DNA of 64,000 bases from Pseudomonas chlororaphis (GTDB taxonomy: Bacteria > Pseudomonadota > Gammaproteobacteria > Pseudomonadales > Pseudomonadaceae), in NCBI RefSeq assembly GCF_000783395.1, contig NZ_JSFK01000016.1, positions 235,638-299,637 of the forward strand, written 5' to 3'. Both the position numbers and the translations under genes were made by a program. The notes under the pieces are model-generated. The model was not told the DNA's origin, ran no database searches, and was given only the letters and a program-made list of their open reading frames with translations. Below, one piece after another: positions 16,787 to 24,188 of this stretch (positions are counted from its first letter, which is position 1; each line of letters begins with the position of its first letter).

Positions 16787-17791
16787 TCAGTTCCACAAGC
16801 CGATTTTTTCCAGCTCTTGCTTGAAGTTCTCGCGGGTGATCAGGGTGACGTCGTCCATGGCGGTGTACTTCGGCGGTTCTTTGCCGGTGGTGACCCACTC
16901 GTACATCATCTCTGCGGTCTTGTAGCCTTCGATGTGCGGGCTTGGCAGCATCGAGCCAAAGAAACCGCTGTTAGGCTTTTTCAGCTCGCCGATGGCGTCG
17001 GTGCCGTTGATGCCGATGCCGATCACGTTGGCGGCGGCGAAACCGGCCGCTTCAGTGGCGCGCACACCGCCGAGCACGGTGTTGTCGTTCATGCCGCCGA
17101 TGATCAGGTTTTTTGCGCCGCTCGGCAGTTTCACCAGCGCCGAGTTGGTGGCGTCCATGCTGCCCGGTACGTCGAGGGTTTTCAGCGCGGCGAACAGAAT
17201 GTGATCCTTCGGCATGCCGGCGTCTTCAAGGGATTTCACCGAGCCGTCGGTGCGTTTCTTGCCGGTGTCGAGTTCGTTGTAGGTGTTGACCACCGCGTAA
17301 GTGTCTTTCCAGTCCCAGTTACGCTTTTTCGCTTCGGCGACCATCGCGTTACCCTGCTTCTGGCCGACCTCGAACGCGGCCATGCCGAGGTACGGCACGT
17401 CTTCCATGAACTTGCCGTTGGCGTCGACGAAACGGTCATCGACGGCAATCACTTTCAGGTCATTGAGTTTGGCTTTGGCCATGATTGCCGGGCCGAGCGA
17501 CACATCCGGCGGGCAGATCACAAAGCCCTTGGCGCCGTTGGCAGCGAGGCTGTCGATGGCCGAGAGGGTTTTCTCGCCATCCGGCACGGCGATCTTGATC
17601 AGTTCAAAACCCTTGTCCTTGGCCGCTTTTTCGGCGAAGGCCCACTCGGTCTGGAACCATGGCTCCTCAGCCTGCTTGACCAGAAAACCGATCTTCACGG
17701 TGTCGGCAGCGAGCAGCGCACTGCTCAGGCTGAACGCAGTGACCGCCAGGGCGGTAGTGCACAGGGTACGAATCCCGAAACGACGTTTCAT
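16787..17791 (-). CDS. araF: L-arabinose/galactose-binding periplasmic protein
   Basis: A 334-residue type I periplasmic binding protein. The Sec signal peptide covers residues 1 to about 26 (ALAVTAFSLSSALLAADT). The mature protein begins VKIGFLVKQAEEPWFQTEW and ends ENFKQELEKIGLWN, typical of AraF. The ATG at 17789-17791 follows AAGGAG; the frame is open upstream but lacks a better start. E. coli AraF binds both L-arabinose and D-galactose. Given the dgo genes nearby, galactose is a plausible ligand here. Confidence 0.93.
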   Translation of the reverse strand: MKRRFGIRTLCTTALAVTAFSLSSALLAADTVKIGFLVKQAEEPWFQTEWAFAEKAAKDKGFELIKIAVPDGEKTLSAIDSLAANGAKGFVICPPDVSLGPAIMAKAKLNDLKVIAVDDRFVDANGKFMEDVPYLGMAAFEVGQKQGNAMVAEAKKRNWDWKDTYAVVNTYNELDTGKKRTDGSVKSLEDAGMPKDHILFAALKTLDVPGSMDATNSALVKLPSGAKNLIIGGMNDNTVLGGVRATEAAGFAAANVIGIGINGTDAIGELKKPNSGFFGSMLPSPHIEGYKTAEMMYEWVTTGKEPPKYTAMDDVTLITRENFKQELEKIGLWN

Positions 17792-17870
17792 AAGCTGACT
17801 CCTTGTTATTTTTTTTGAGCAATGTTTGAAAAGCGTTAAAGCGTGTTCCTGCAAAACCTTCTGAAAATAG

Positions 17871-17889
17871 TCATATCGTATGATGATTG
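17871..17889. promoter_or_regulatory. Candidate GntR/FadR operator upstream of araF
   Basis: It contains TCATATCGTATGA (5-3-5 inverted repeat, 17871-17883). Its complement AATCATCATACGAT matches 13 of 14 bases of AATCATCATATGAT in front of the regulator gene at 20779. This suggests the regulator controls sugar uptake. Confidence 0.6.
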
Positions 17890-17926
17890 GATTTCAAGCG
17901 TAGTTCAGCGCTCGAAATCTATTTAT

Positions 17927-18745
17927 TCAGTCGTGGTACATCACCGAGCGGCCACCATCGATGGTGATACACGAGGCATTGATGAAAGGCGCTTCATCAC
18001 TGGCCAGAAACACCGCAGTCATCGCCACTTCAAGCGGCTGACCGATGCGTTTCGGCGGGTGCAGATCGAAAGCACGCTGACGCTCGGCGTGCGGGTCGGC
18101 GAAACCGTTCCAGTAATCGACATTCAGTTGCGTTTCGATATAGCCCGGGGCGATGGCGTTGACGCGAATGCCTTTCGCGGCGTATTCGATGCCGAGTGCG
18201 CGGGTCAGGCCGAGCAGTCCGTGCTTGGCCACAGGGTACGGAAAGCAGCCGGGAATGATGTGACTGGAATGGGTCGAGGCGATGTTGATGATGCTGCCGA
18301 CGCCCTGCTCGATCATCTGCGGCAACACCGCTTTGCAGCCGAACCAGGCGCCATCCAGATCGATGGCGAAGCAGCGACGCCAGTCTTCTTCGGTCATGTC
18401 CAGCGGATCACGGAACACGTTGACCCCGGCGCAATTGACCAGCACATCGATGCGCCCGTGCAGTTCAACCGCGCGTCTGGCCATGGCATGCAGATCCTGC
18501 TGACGCGAAACATCAGCCTTCAGCGCTTGCACGTCGTAACCCTGCTCACGCCAATGGGCGGCAACCTTCTCGACCTTTTCAGCCTGGATATCGCTGATCA
18601 GCAGTTTCGCTTGCTGCGAGGCGCAGGCAGCGACAATGGCTTCGCCGATACCTTGCGCGGCGCCGGTCAGCAGCACGACCTTGTTTTTCAGACGCTCGCC
18701 CTTCGGCGGTGCGGGCACCGGCGGCAGAGAAAGGGGTTCAGCCAT
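17927..18745 (-). CDS. SDR-family sugar 1-dehydrogenase
   Basis: A 272-residue classical short-chain dehydrogenase. It has the nucleotide site TGAAQGIGEA, NCAGVN, the catalytic region NIASTHSSHIIPGCFPYPVAKHG (Ser, Tyr, Lys) and a C-terminal ITIDGG. Located between a sugar ABC importer and an SMP-30 lactonase, it most likely oxidises D-galactose or L-arabinose to the lactone, the first step feeding the dgo operon. It has a leader of about 200 nt from a promoter homologous to that of dgoK. The exact substrate is not determined by sequence. Confidence 0.82.
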   Translation of the reverse strand: MAEPLSLPPVPAPPKGERLKNKVVLLTGAAQGIGEAIVAACASQQAKLLISDIQAEKVEKVAAHWREQGYDVQALKADVSRQQDLHAMARRAVELHGRIDVLVNCAGVNVFRDPLDMTEEDWRRCFAIDLDGAWFGCKAVLPQMIEQGVGSIINIASTHSSHIIPGCFPYPVAKHGLLGLTRALGIEYAAKGIRVNAIAPGYIETQLNVDYWNGFADPHAERQRAFDLHPPKRIGQPLEVAMTAVFLASDEAPFINASCITIDGGRSVMYHD

Positions 18746-18902
18746 GGATCAGGACTCCTGTTTCGCAGGCACAAAAAAACCGGGCATCTGCCGATGTCCG
18801 GTCTGGAAGGCGGTTGGAACGAAACAGGCAGGCGCGGCCGACGGCATCGAGCCGTTGCGAGACGCGGACTCCACACGGGAGTGCGATAGACATTCGCTGC
18901 AT
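18738..18902 (-). other. Possible leader ORF ahead of the SDR gene
   Basis: A 54-codon frame starts at an ATG preceded by CAGGTGAAGTG, almost the same ribosome-binding site as dgoK (CAGGTGAAGCG). It runs through a terminator-like hairpin and stops eight bases inside the SDR coding sequence (CATGGCTGA). It may be a real coupled leader peptide or simply the remnant of a duplicated dgoK start. The composition is arginine-rich and not convincingly coding. Confidence 0.3.
18773..18801 (-). terminator. Terminator-like hairpin in the SDR leader
   Basis: On the minus strand CCGGACAT and ATGCCCGG pair with one mismatch around a 6-nt loop, followed by seven Ts. It lies 28 nt upstream of the SDR start, so it is either an attenuator of that gene or the terminator of an upstream transcript. 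Confidence 0.6.
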
Positions 18903-18955
18903 CACTTCACCTGTTTTGTTCTTTTTAAGTGTGAGTGCGTGTTACTGCTGCAGCC

Positions 18956-18986
18956 GACTATAAACCCGACCGCCGAATAATCTCAA
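18956..18986 (-). promoter_or_regulatory. SDR-gene promoter, homologous to the dgo promoter
   Basis: On the minus strand, TTGAGA (18986-18981) and TATAGT (18961-18956) are spaced by 19 bp. The block 18979-19016 matches 3350-3387 at 36 of 38 positions. Confidence 0.65.
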
Positions 18987-18999
18987 TATATAATTTTGC

Positions 19000-19016
19000 A
19001 TCCCATATTTTGGGAT
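19000..19016. promoter_or_regulatory. Perfect palindromic operator upstream of the SDR gene
   Basis: ATCCCATATTTTGGGAT is identical to 3371-3387. It abuts the lactonase stop codon (TAA at 19019-19017) directly. Confidence 0.75.
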
Positions 19017-19892
19017 TTAACCTGCAAACCGCGTACAGAGTTTTCCTGCAATATCCACGCGCATCGACAGCACCGCGCCATCCAATGGATGGTTGTGCGG
19101 GCTCTGGGCGCTGGTGATGAACAGGGTTTTCAGGTCTTCACCGCCGAATACACAACTGGTCGGGCGGCTGACGGGCAGATCGATTTTGCGCTCGACCTTG
19201 CCTTCAGGCGTCAGGCGCAGCAGGAAACTGCCATCCCAGCGGGCATTCCACACGAATCCTTCGGCATCCATCGCCGAGCCGTCCGGGCCGCCCTGCTGAT
19301 CGGGGCCGTACCAGACTTGCGCAGCATCGAGGTTGCCGTCGGCGTGAATAAAATAGCGATACAGCGTGTCATCGAGACTGTCACCGAACAGGACTGTGGT
19401 GCCGTCGTCGCTCCACAGCAGCGTGTTGGGAATGCCCAGGCCGCGCAGCAATGGCGTGACACGTTTATCCGGATCAATGCGGAACAGGCCACCGGAACGA
19501 CGGGTGATCGGCAGGTCTTCGCCCTGCTCACCGATGTTGTTTTGCATGGTGCCGAGCCACAAACGACCTTGGCCATCGCAGCGCGCTTCGTTGGGGCGAT
19601 TGCCCGGTTGCGGGTCGGCGACGCAGAACAGCGTCAGTCGCGGTTCGAGGCCTGGGGAGTCGAGATCGAGGCGGTAGACGCCACTGCTCAGGGTCACCAA
19701 GGCATCGCCGCTGGCGCAGGGGATGAATGCGGAGACGTGCTCAGGCATTTGCCAGATCTGCACGTTCTGGCCGATCAGGCGCAGGGCCTGTTTGCCGGCG
19801 ATATCGACCCAGTACAACGCCTGGGTCGGCGCGTCCCAGAACGGGCCTTCACCGAGTTGGGCGCGGTGTTGGGTCAGGGCGGTCCACGTCAT
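19017..19892 (-). CDS. SMP-30/gluconolactonase-family sugar lactonase
   Basis: A 291-residue six-bladed beta-propeller lactonase. It has the metal-binding LGEGPFWD near the N-terminus, NRPNEARCDGQGRLWLGTM in the middle, GIPNTLLWSDDG, and PDGSAMDAEGFVWNARW near the end. The enzyme hydrolyses aldonolactones, here probably galactono- or arabinonolactone made by the neighbouring dehydrogenase. It is placed between the regulator gene and the SDR gene on the same strand. Confidence 0.88.
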   Translation of the reverse strand: MTWTALTQHRAQLGEGPFWDAPTQALYWVDIAGKQALRLIGQNVQIWQMPEHVSAFIPCASGDALVTLSSGVYRLDLDSPGLEPRLTLFCVADPQPGNRPNEARCDGQGRLWLGTMQNNIGEQGEDLPITRRSGGLFRIDPDKRVTPLLRGLGIPNTLLWSDDGTTVLFGDSLDDTLYRYFIHADGNLDAAQVWYGPDQQGGPDGSAMDAEGFVWNARWDGSFLLRLTPEGKVERKIDLPVSRPTSCVFGGEDLKTLFITSAQSPHNHPLDGAVLSMRVDIAGKLCTRFAG

Positions 19893-19922
19893 GACAACTC
19901 CTCGGATCTTGTTGTTATTTAA

Positions 19923-20015
19923 TGTGGGAGCGAGCCTGCTCGCGAAAGCGTCGTGTCAGTCGATGCATGAGTTGCCTGATACACAGCCTTCGCTAGCAGG
20001 CTCGCTCCCACAGGG
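19923..20015. repeat. REP doublet
   Basis: The arms TGTGGGAGCGAGCCTGCTCG and CTAGCAGGCTCGCTCCCACA are in inverted orientation between the lactonase and regulator genes. Confidence 0.9.
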
Positions 20016-20024
20016 AAACTTGTA

Positions 20025-20741
20025 TTAACTGGCTTTTTTGTCGGCCATGACTTTCGGGTAGAAACGTTTGATCGCCAGGTCTGCGTTGTCGATCAGGGTC
20101 ATGCACGCCCACACGCCTCGCGCGGAATCGCGGGCAGCGATGGCGTCGGCCATGTCCTTGTGGATCGGCAAAGTGCGGCGCAGTTCATCAGGGTCGGCCG
20201 CAGAAACTTCAAATGACACCGCGAGCAACGCACCGAGGGCCGGGACCATTTGTTCGATGAATTGATTGTGGCTGGCGGCGAGAATGCATTCGTGGAAGAA
20301 CTGGTCGGCGCGGTTGTAATCGGTGCCGCTGTCGACCGCGCGCTCAAGGGCGTTATAGGCCAGTTGCACCGCTTCGATCTGTTCCAGGGTCGCCCGCTCA
20401 CACGCCCAGCGCACGGCCATGGGTTCGATGGTGCGGCGCAGGTCGAGCAAGTCATCGACAAAGTTTTCCGGCAGCCCGTTGCGCGACAGCCAACCGACCA
20501 CTTGCGGATCGAACAGGTTCCAGCGCCGCACCGGCAGCACGCGGGTACCGACTTTCGGCCCGACTTCGAGCATGCCTTTGGCGACGAGGGTTTTGATCGC
20601 TTCGCGGATGACCGTGCGGCTGACGCCGAGCTGTTCGCCCAGATCGGCCTCGACCTTGATGGTCTGCCCGGGTTTGACCTGGCCAGCGGCAATCCAGCTG
20701 CCCAGCCAGTCAACGGTCGACGCATGAAAGCTGCTGGACAT
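20025..20741 (-). CDS. GntR/FadR-family regulator of the sugar cluster (DgoR/GguR-like)
   Basis: A 238-residue protein with an N-terminal winged helix (LGEQLGVSRTVIREAIKTL) and a C-terminal all-helical FCD ligand domain (DLRRTIEPMAVRWACERAT...FHECILAASHN). This class includes DgoR and other sugar-acid repressors. The ATG at 20739-20741 follows GAGG with 5-nt spacing; an upstream in-frame GTG is less likely. A perfect 6-5-6 palindrome upstream is matched before araF. It probably responds to a sugar acid or keto-deoxy sugar acid. Confidence 0.85.
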   Translation of the reverse strand: MSSSFHASTVDWLGSWIAAGQVKPGQTIKVEADLGEQLGVSRTVIREAIKTLVAKGMLEVGPKVGTRVLPVRRWNLFDPQVVGWLSRNGLPENFVDDLLDLRRTIEPMAVRWACERATLEQIEAVQLAYNALERAVDSGTDYNRADQFFHECILAASHNQFIEQMVPALGALLAVSFEVSAADPDELRRTLPIHKDMADAIAARDSARGVWACMTLIDNADLAIKRFYPKVMADKKAS

Positions 20742-20777
20742 GAACACCTCAAAGCGGATCGCGATGGGTGATCAAGC

Positions 20778-20794
20778 TAATCATCATATGATTA
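20778..20794. promoter_or_regulatory. Perfect palindromic operator upstream of the FadR-type regulator
   Basis: TAATCATCATATGATTA is a perfect TAATCA/TGATTA inverted repeat with a 5-bp spacer, 37 bp upstream of the regulator start. It has a near copy upstream of araF, consistent with autoregulation. Confidence 0.65.
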
Positions 20795-20808
20795 AGTGTC
20801 AACGACAA

Positions 20809-20879
20809 AAAAGATCGCAGCCTTCGGCAGCTCCTACAGATGTACGCCATGTAGGAGCTGCCGAAGGCTGCGATCTTTT
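20809..20879. repeat. Perfect long hairpin repeat
   Basis: The 30-bp arms beginning AAAAGATCGCAGCCTTCGGC are exactly inverted around an 11-bp loop, ending with Ts on both strands. This repeat family is scattered in Pseudomonas genomes. Here it can serve as the terminator of the DUF1285 gene. Confidence 0.9.
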
Positions 20880-21438
20880 AAGGTTCGAGGCCGATGCGGA
20901 AGAACTCGCCGCCGCTCCACACACCGAGCCAACGCTGGCCGTCGATTTCGCGGCTGACCGCCAGCTCCACCAGTTGATAGAACACATTTCGGTGGATCAG
21001 CGCTTCAAGGTTGGTACGCACATGCACGTAGGGCGCGGGCTCTTGCGTCGTCGGATCAATCTCGACGCGGATCGGATGCTCCGGCCCGGCCTCGGCGATT
21101 TCATCAACGTTGGTGATAAAACGCAAAAGCTGCGCCTCTCCCTCGCCTTCAACCTCGACCGCAATCGCCACAAACGGCGCATCGTCGACCTTGATCCCGA
21201 CCTTCTCGACCGGTGTGATCAGGAAATAATCATCGCCGTCGCGGCGCATGATCGTGGAGAACAATTTGACCATCGGCTTGCGCCCGATCGGCGTGCCCAG
21301 GTAATACCAGGTGCCGTCGCGGGCGATGCGCATGTCGATGTCGCCGCAAAAGTCCGGGTTCCACAAGTGCACCGGCGGCAAGCCTTTGGTTTTCGGGATC
21401 TGTCCCAACAGGTCATTGGCTTTTTGCGGGCCACTCAT
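20878..21438 (-). CDS. DUF1285 family protein
   Basis: A 186-residue cytoplasmic protein matching the DUF1285 pattern: HLWNPDFCGDIDMRIARDGTWYYLGTPIGR at the N-terminus, then LFSTIMRRDGDDYFLITPVEK. These proteins have no assigned biochemical role. It is followed only by the long hairpin repeat and preceded by a lipoprotein gene on the same strand 15 bp away, so the two form an operon. Confidence 0.85.
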   Translation of the reverse strand: MSGPQKANDLLGQIPKTKGLPPVHLWNPDFCGDIDMRIARDGTWYYLGTPIGRKPMVKLFSTIMRRDGDDYFLITPVEKVGIKVDDAPFVAIAVEVEGEGEAQLLRFITNVDEIAEAGPEHPIRVEIDPTTQEPAPYVHVRTNLEALIHRNVFYQLVELAVSREIDGQRWLGVWSGGEFFRIGLEP

Positions 21439-21453
21439 GGCGTTCTCCTTGAA

Positions 21454-22059
21454 TTATTGGTCGCCGACTCCCAACAGGCTGCGCGCGTACTGGGCCAGCG
21501 GCGGGCCGATCAGGTCTTCGGGCTTGCTGTCGTGGAACGTCAGTAAACCGCCACGACTCTTGATCCGTGCAGTATCAATCAAATACTGGGTGCTGGTCTC
21601 GATCAACATGATCTGAATCACGCCACCGTCGATGCCGAGGCGATCAACCGCTTCTTCATCCAGCCACTCGTCGGAGTTGCCGATGCGGTCGTCAGCTTTG
21701 GCGAAACGCGTGTACAGCAAGTAGTGCGCGCCGGCGTCACGGGCTTCACCCATCGCCTGATCGAGGCCTTCCGGCGCACGCGCGCGGCGAACCATCGGGA
21801 AGTATTCGACGAAACCCTTGAAGGCCTCTTCGGCCACGACGTTGGGGCGCGGGTAAGAACCGCCCGGCGGCGCGAACGCACCTTGCGCGATGTAGATGAA
21901 CGAGTCCGGCTGAATGCGGAAGTTATTCACGCGGCGGCTGTCGCTGTGGTCCAGCAAGCCTGCGTCGCTCATTTGGTAGCGAGTGCCTTCGGCCATATCG
22001 CTGACAGTCATACAGCCGCCAAGCGCCAAAACGGCCAGCAGCAAAACCAGGCTACGCAT
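21454..22059 (-). CDS. DUF4823-type outer-membrane lipoprotein
   Basis: A 201-residue protein with a lipoprotein signal (MRSLVLLLAVLALGGC, lipobox LGGC). The residue after Cys is Met, not Asp, so outer-membrane sorting is expected. The mature domain follows the DUF4823 pattern (FIYIAQGAFAPPGG, EEAFKGFVEYFP, AGAHYLLYTRFAKADDR). The frame is open 44 codons upstream, but the lipobox fixes the ATG at 22057-22059. The function is unknown. Confidence 0.82.
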   Translation of the reverse strand: MRSLVLLLAVLALGGCMTVSDMAEGTRYQMSDAGLLDHSDSRRVNNFRIQPDSFIYIAQGAFAPPGGSYPRPNVVAEEAFKGFVEYFPMVRRARAPEGLDQAMGEARDAGAHYLLYTRFAKADDRIGNSDEWLDEEAVDRLGIDGGVIQIMLIETSTQYLIDTARIKSRGGLLTFHDSKPEDLIGPPLAQYARSLLGVGDQ

Positions 22060-22142
22060 CCTATTCCTCCAGAGGCCGGTGACGGAAAACCGGCGAATGG
22101 CCATTGGATGCAGCTTTTGCGCCAGCTCTGGATTTTTGGCGA

Positions 22143-22222
22143 ATGATGGATCGCCTTCGCGAGCAAGCTCACTCCCACAGGGGGAATACATTCCAAGGTG
22201 GGAGCGAGCCTGCTCGCGAAAG
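22143..22222. repeat. REP doublet
   Basis: The arms TCGCGAGCAAGCTCACTCCC and GTGGGAGCGAGCCTGCTCGC are in inverted orientation between the DUF4823 gene and moaA. Confidence 0.85.
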
Positions 22223-22229
22223 CGGTTGA

Positions 22230-23198
22230 TCAGCCGCCGATAATCTTCATGACGGTGGCGCCACCTGAGAACGCCACTTCCTGCTTGTCGCCCAACGCTT
22301 TGACCAGCAAACGCTGGAGCGCCGGCAGTGCCTGATGGCGCGGCTTGTCGAGCAGATCACCAACATAGTGGCGGTTGCTCGACGACAGGCAGCCATGCAG
22401 CCACCCGGTCGACGACAGGCGCAAGCGCGAGCACGTCCGGCAGAACGGCACGCTTTCGTTGGCGATCACACCAAAGTTGCCCAGGCCGGGAATCGCGTAA
22501 CGCACAGCGGTGGCATCCACCGGAGCGTCGGTTTGCGCGTACTCGTAACGTTCGCCAATCAACTCCAGCAATTGCTGCAGGCTGACGAACTGTTGCAGGA
22601 ACGCATTGTTGTCCTTGGCCAAGTGGCCCATACGCATCAGCTCGATGAAGCGCAGTTCGTATCCGCGTTCCAGACAGTAATCCAGCAGCGGCATCACCTG
22701 ATCTAGATTCTGCCCGCGCAACGGCACCATGTTGACCTTGATCTTCATCCCCGCCGCTTTCGCCTGATCCATGCCATCCAGCACGGTGGCCAAATCACCG
22801 CCTCGGGCGATGCTGCGGAACGCTCCGGCATCGAGGGTATCGAGCGATACGTTGATCCGGCGCAGGCCGGCATCCACCAGCAACGGCAGTTTCTTCGCGA
22901 GGAGTTGACCGTTGGTGGTCAGGCTGATGTCTTCCAGGCCCATCCTGCCGACGGCAGTCATGAACGATTCGAGTTTGGGACTGACCAGCGGTTCGCCACC
23001 GGTGATGCGCAGCCGTTCGATGCCGGCAGCCTCGATCAGGTACGCCACGCCACGCGCCATGGCATCGGCCGACAGTTCATCCTGCGCAGCCACCAACCGC
23101 TTGCCGTTGGGCACGCAGTAAGTACACGCGTAATTGCAGGCTGAAGTCAGACTGATCCGCAAATTGCGAAAACGCCTGCCTTGACGGTCAACGATCAT
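22230..23198 (-). CDS. moaA: GTP 3',8-cyclase (molybdenum cofactor biosynthesis MoaA)
   Basis: A 322-residue radical-SAM enzyme catalysing the first step of molybdopterin synthesis. The N-terminal cluster motif is CNYACTYC. The GTP-side cluster cysteines are in FCRTCSRLRLSSTGWLHGC, and the C-terminus is GG. The ATG at 23196-23198 gives MIVDRQGRRFRNLRIS, the normal MoaA start. It is not with other moa genes, so it may be one of two copies in the genome; its product would serve the molybdenum hydroxylase at 43-46 kb. Confidence 0.93.
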   Translation of the reverse strand: MIVDRQGRRFRNLRISLTSACNYACTYCVPNGKRLVAAQDELSADAMARGVAYLIEAAGIERLRITGGEPLVSPKLESFMTAVGRMGLEDISLTTNGQLLAKKLPLLVDAGLRRINVSLDTLDAGAFRSIARGGDLATVLDGMDQAKAAGMKIKVNMVPLRGQNLDQVMPLLDYCLERGYELRFIELMRMGHLAKDNNAFLQQFVSLQQLLELIGERYEYAQTDAPVDATAVRYAIPGLGNFGVIANESVPFCRTCSRLRLSSTGWLHGCLSSSNRHYVGDLLDKPRHQALPALQRLLVKALGDKQEVAFSGGATVMKIIGG

Positions 23199-23226
23199 GA
23201 TCACTCCGGCGAAAGAATTTCGAGCC

Positions 23227-23258
23227 GCTAAAACTTGACTCACAAATCAAGTTTTAGC
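23227..23258. promoter_or_regulatory. Perfect 12-bp inverted repeat upstream of moaA
   Basis: GCTAAAACTTGA and TCAAGTTTTAGC are exact inverted copies around an 8-bp spacer, 29 bp upstream of the moaA start. There is no T-tract typical of a terminator. It may be an operator for an unknown regulator or an RNA stem in the leader. Confidence 0.55.
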
Positions 23259-23335
23259 AAGCCCTATGCCTGAGTATATTCCTGCGGTACTGCGACATGT
23301 AGCGAAATCATGGCGCAATAAGGCAGCTGAATGGC

Positions 23336-23974
23336 TCAGCTGCTTGGGGTTTCCGGATCGCGCTTGCGCTTGTTGCCCATGCGCACGCCGATGTCCATCA
23401 GAAACTGGAAGAAACCTTCCTGATCTTCCAGCACATTGCTCCAGAACGGCGAGTGATACAGCGCCACAGCGCCGTGCACCAGCGCCCAGGACGCGCAGTA
23501 ATGGAAGTACGGCGGCACGTCTTCGAGCTTGCCTTCGCTGATGCGGCCCTTGATCAACAAGGTCAGGCGTTCGAAGTTCGAGGCACGGATCTTGTGCAGC
23601 TCCTCGACCATTTCCGGCACCTGATTACCTTTTACGACCTTCTCTTCGAGACGGTCGAACAGGCGATAGCGCTGCGGGTCGCGCATGCGGAATTCGAAGT
23701 AGGCGCGAGACAGCGCTTCCTTGTCCTTGTCGACATCGGCCGAATGCAGCAGCTCGTTCAAATCGCGCTCGTAATCGAGCATCAGGCGCAGATAGATCTC
23801 GGCCTTGGATTTGAAGTGCTTGTAGATCGTGCCTTTGCCGATACCCACGGCATCAGCAATCATCTCGACGGTGACACTGTCTTCACCTTGGTCGAGGAAC
23901 AGCTTGAGCGCGGTATCGAGAATTTCTTGCTCGCGGCGACGAAACTCACGGACCTTACGAGGTTCTTTGTGCAT
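23336..23974 (-). CDS. TetR-family regulator
   Basis: A 212-residue regulator with an N-terminal helix-turn-helix (VTVEMIADAVGIGKGTIYKHF). The C-terminal helical domain is of the kind annotated in Pseudomonas beside rgsA and tatD (the PA2957 position). It is divergent from nothing and sits between moaA and the RgsA gene. The target is unknown. The start at 23974 is the only reasonable one, giving MHKEPRKVREFRRREQEI. Confidence 0.88.
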   Translation of the reverse strand: MHKEPRKVREFRRREQEILDTALKLFLDQGEDSVTVEMIADAVGIGKGTIYKHFKSKAEIYLRLMLDYERDLNELLHSADVDKDKEALSRAYFEFRMRDPQRYRLFDRLEEKVVKGNQVPEMVEELHKIRASNFERLTLLIKGRISEGKLEDVPPYFHYCASWALVHGAVALYHSPFWSNVLEDQEGFFQFLMDIGVRMGNKRKRDPETPSS

Positions 23975-24188
23975 AAGAAAAGGTCTGAAGGGTCAAAATT
24001 CGAAGCCGCGTATTATGCCTAACTTGCGCAAAAATGCACGGATCATCCGACCATATCTGTGTTTCTTGTTCATTTTGAGAACGTTTTGGGCGCAATGAGA
24101 ACTCAACTGAAGCGAACGTATTCCAAATTTGTTTAAAAACCCCGACCGGCTAACTGGACTGCACGCCAGACTGATCAATACTTGAACT

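Noticed and set aside
23199..23335. A molybdenum-cofactor riboswitch upstream of moaA
   Set aside because: The gap is only 137 bp, and the only clear structure is a simple 12-bp inverted repeat; I cannot recognise the multi-stem Moco motif.
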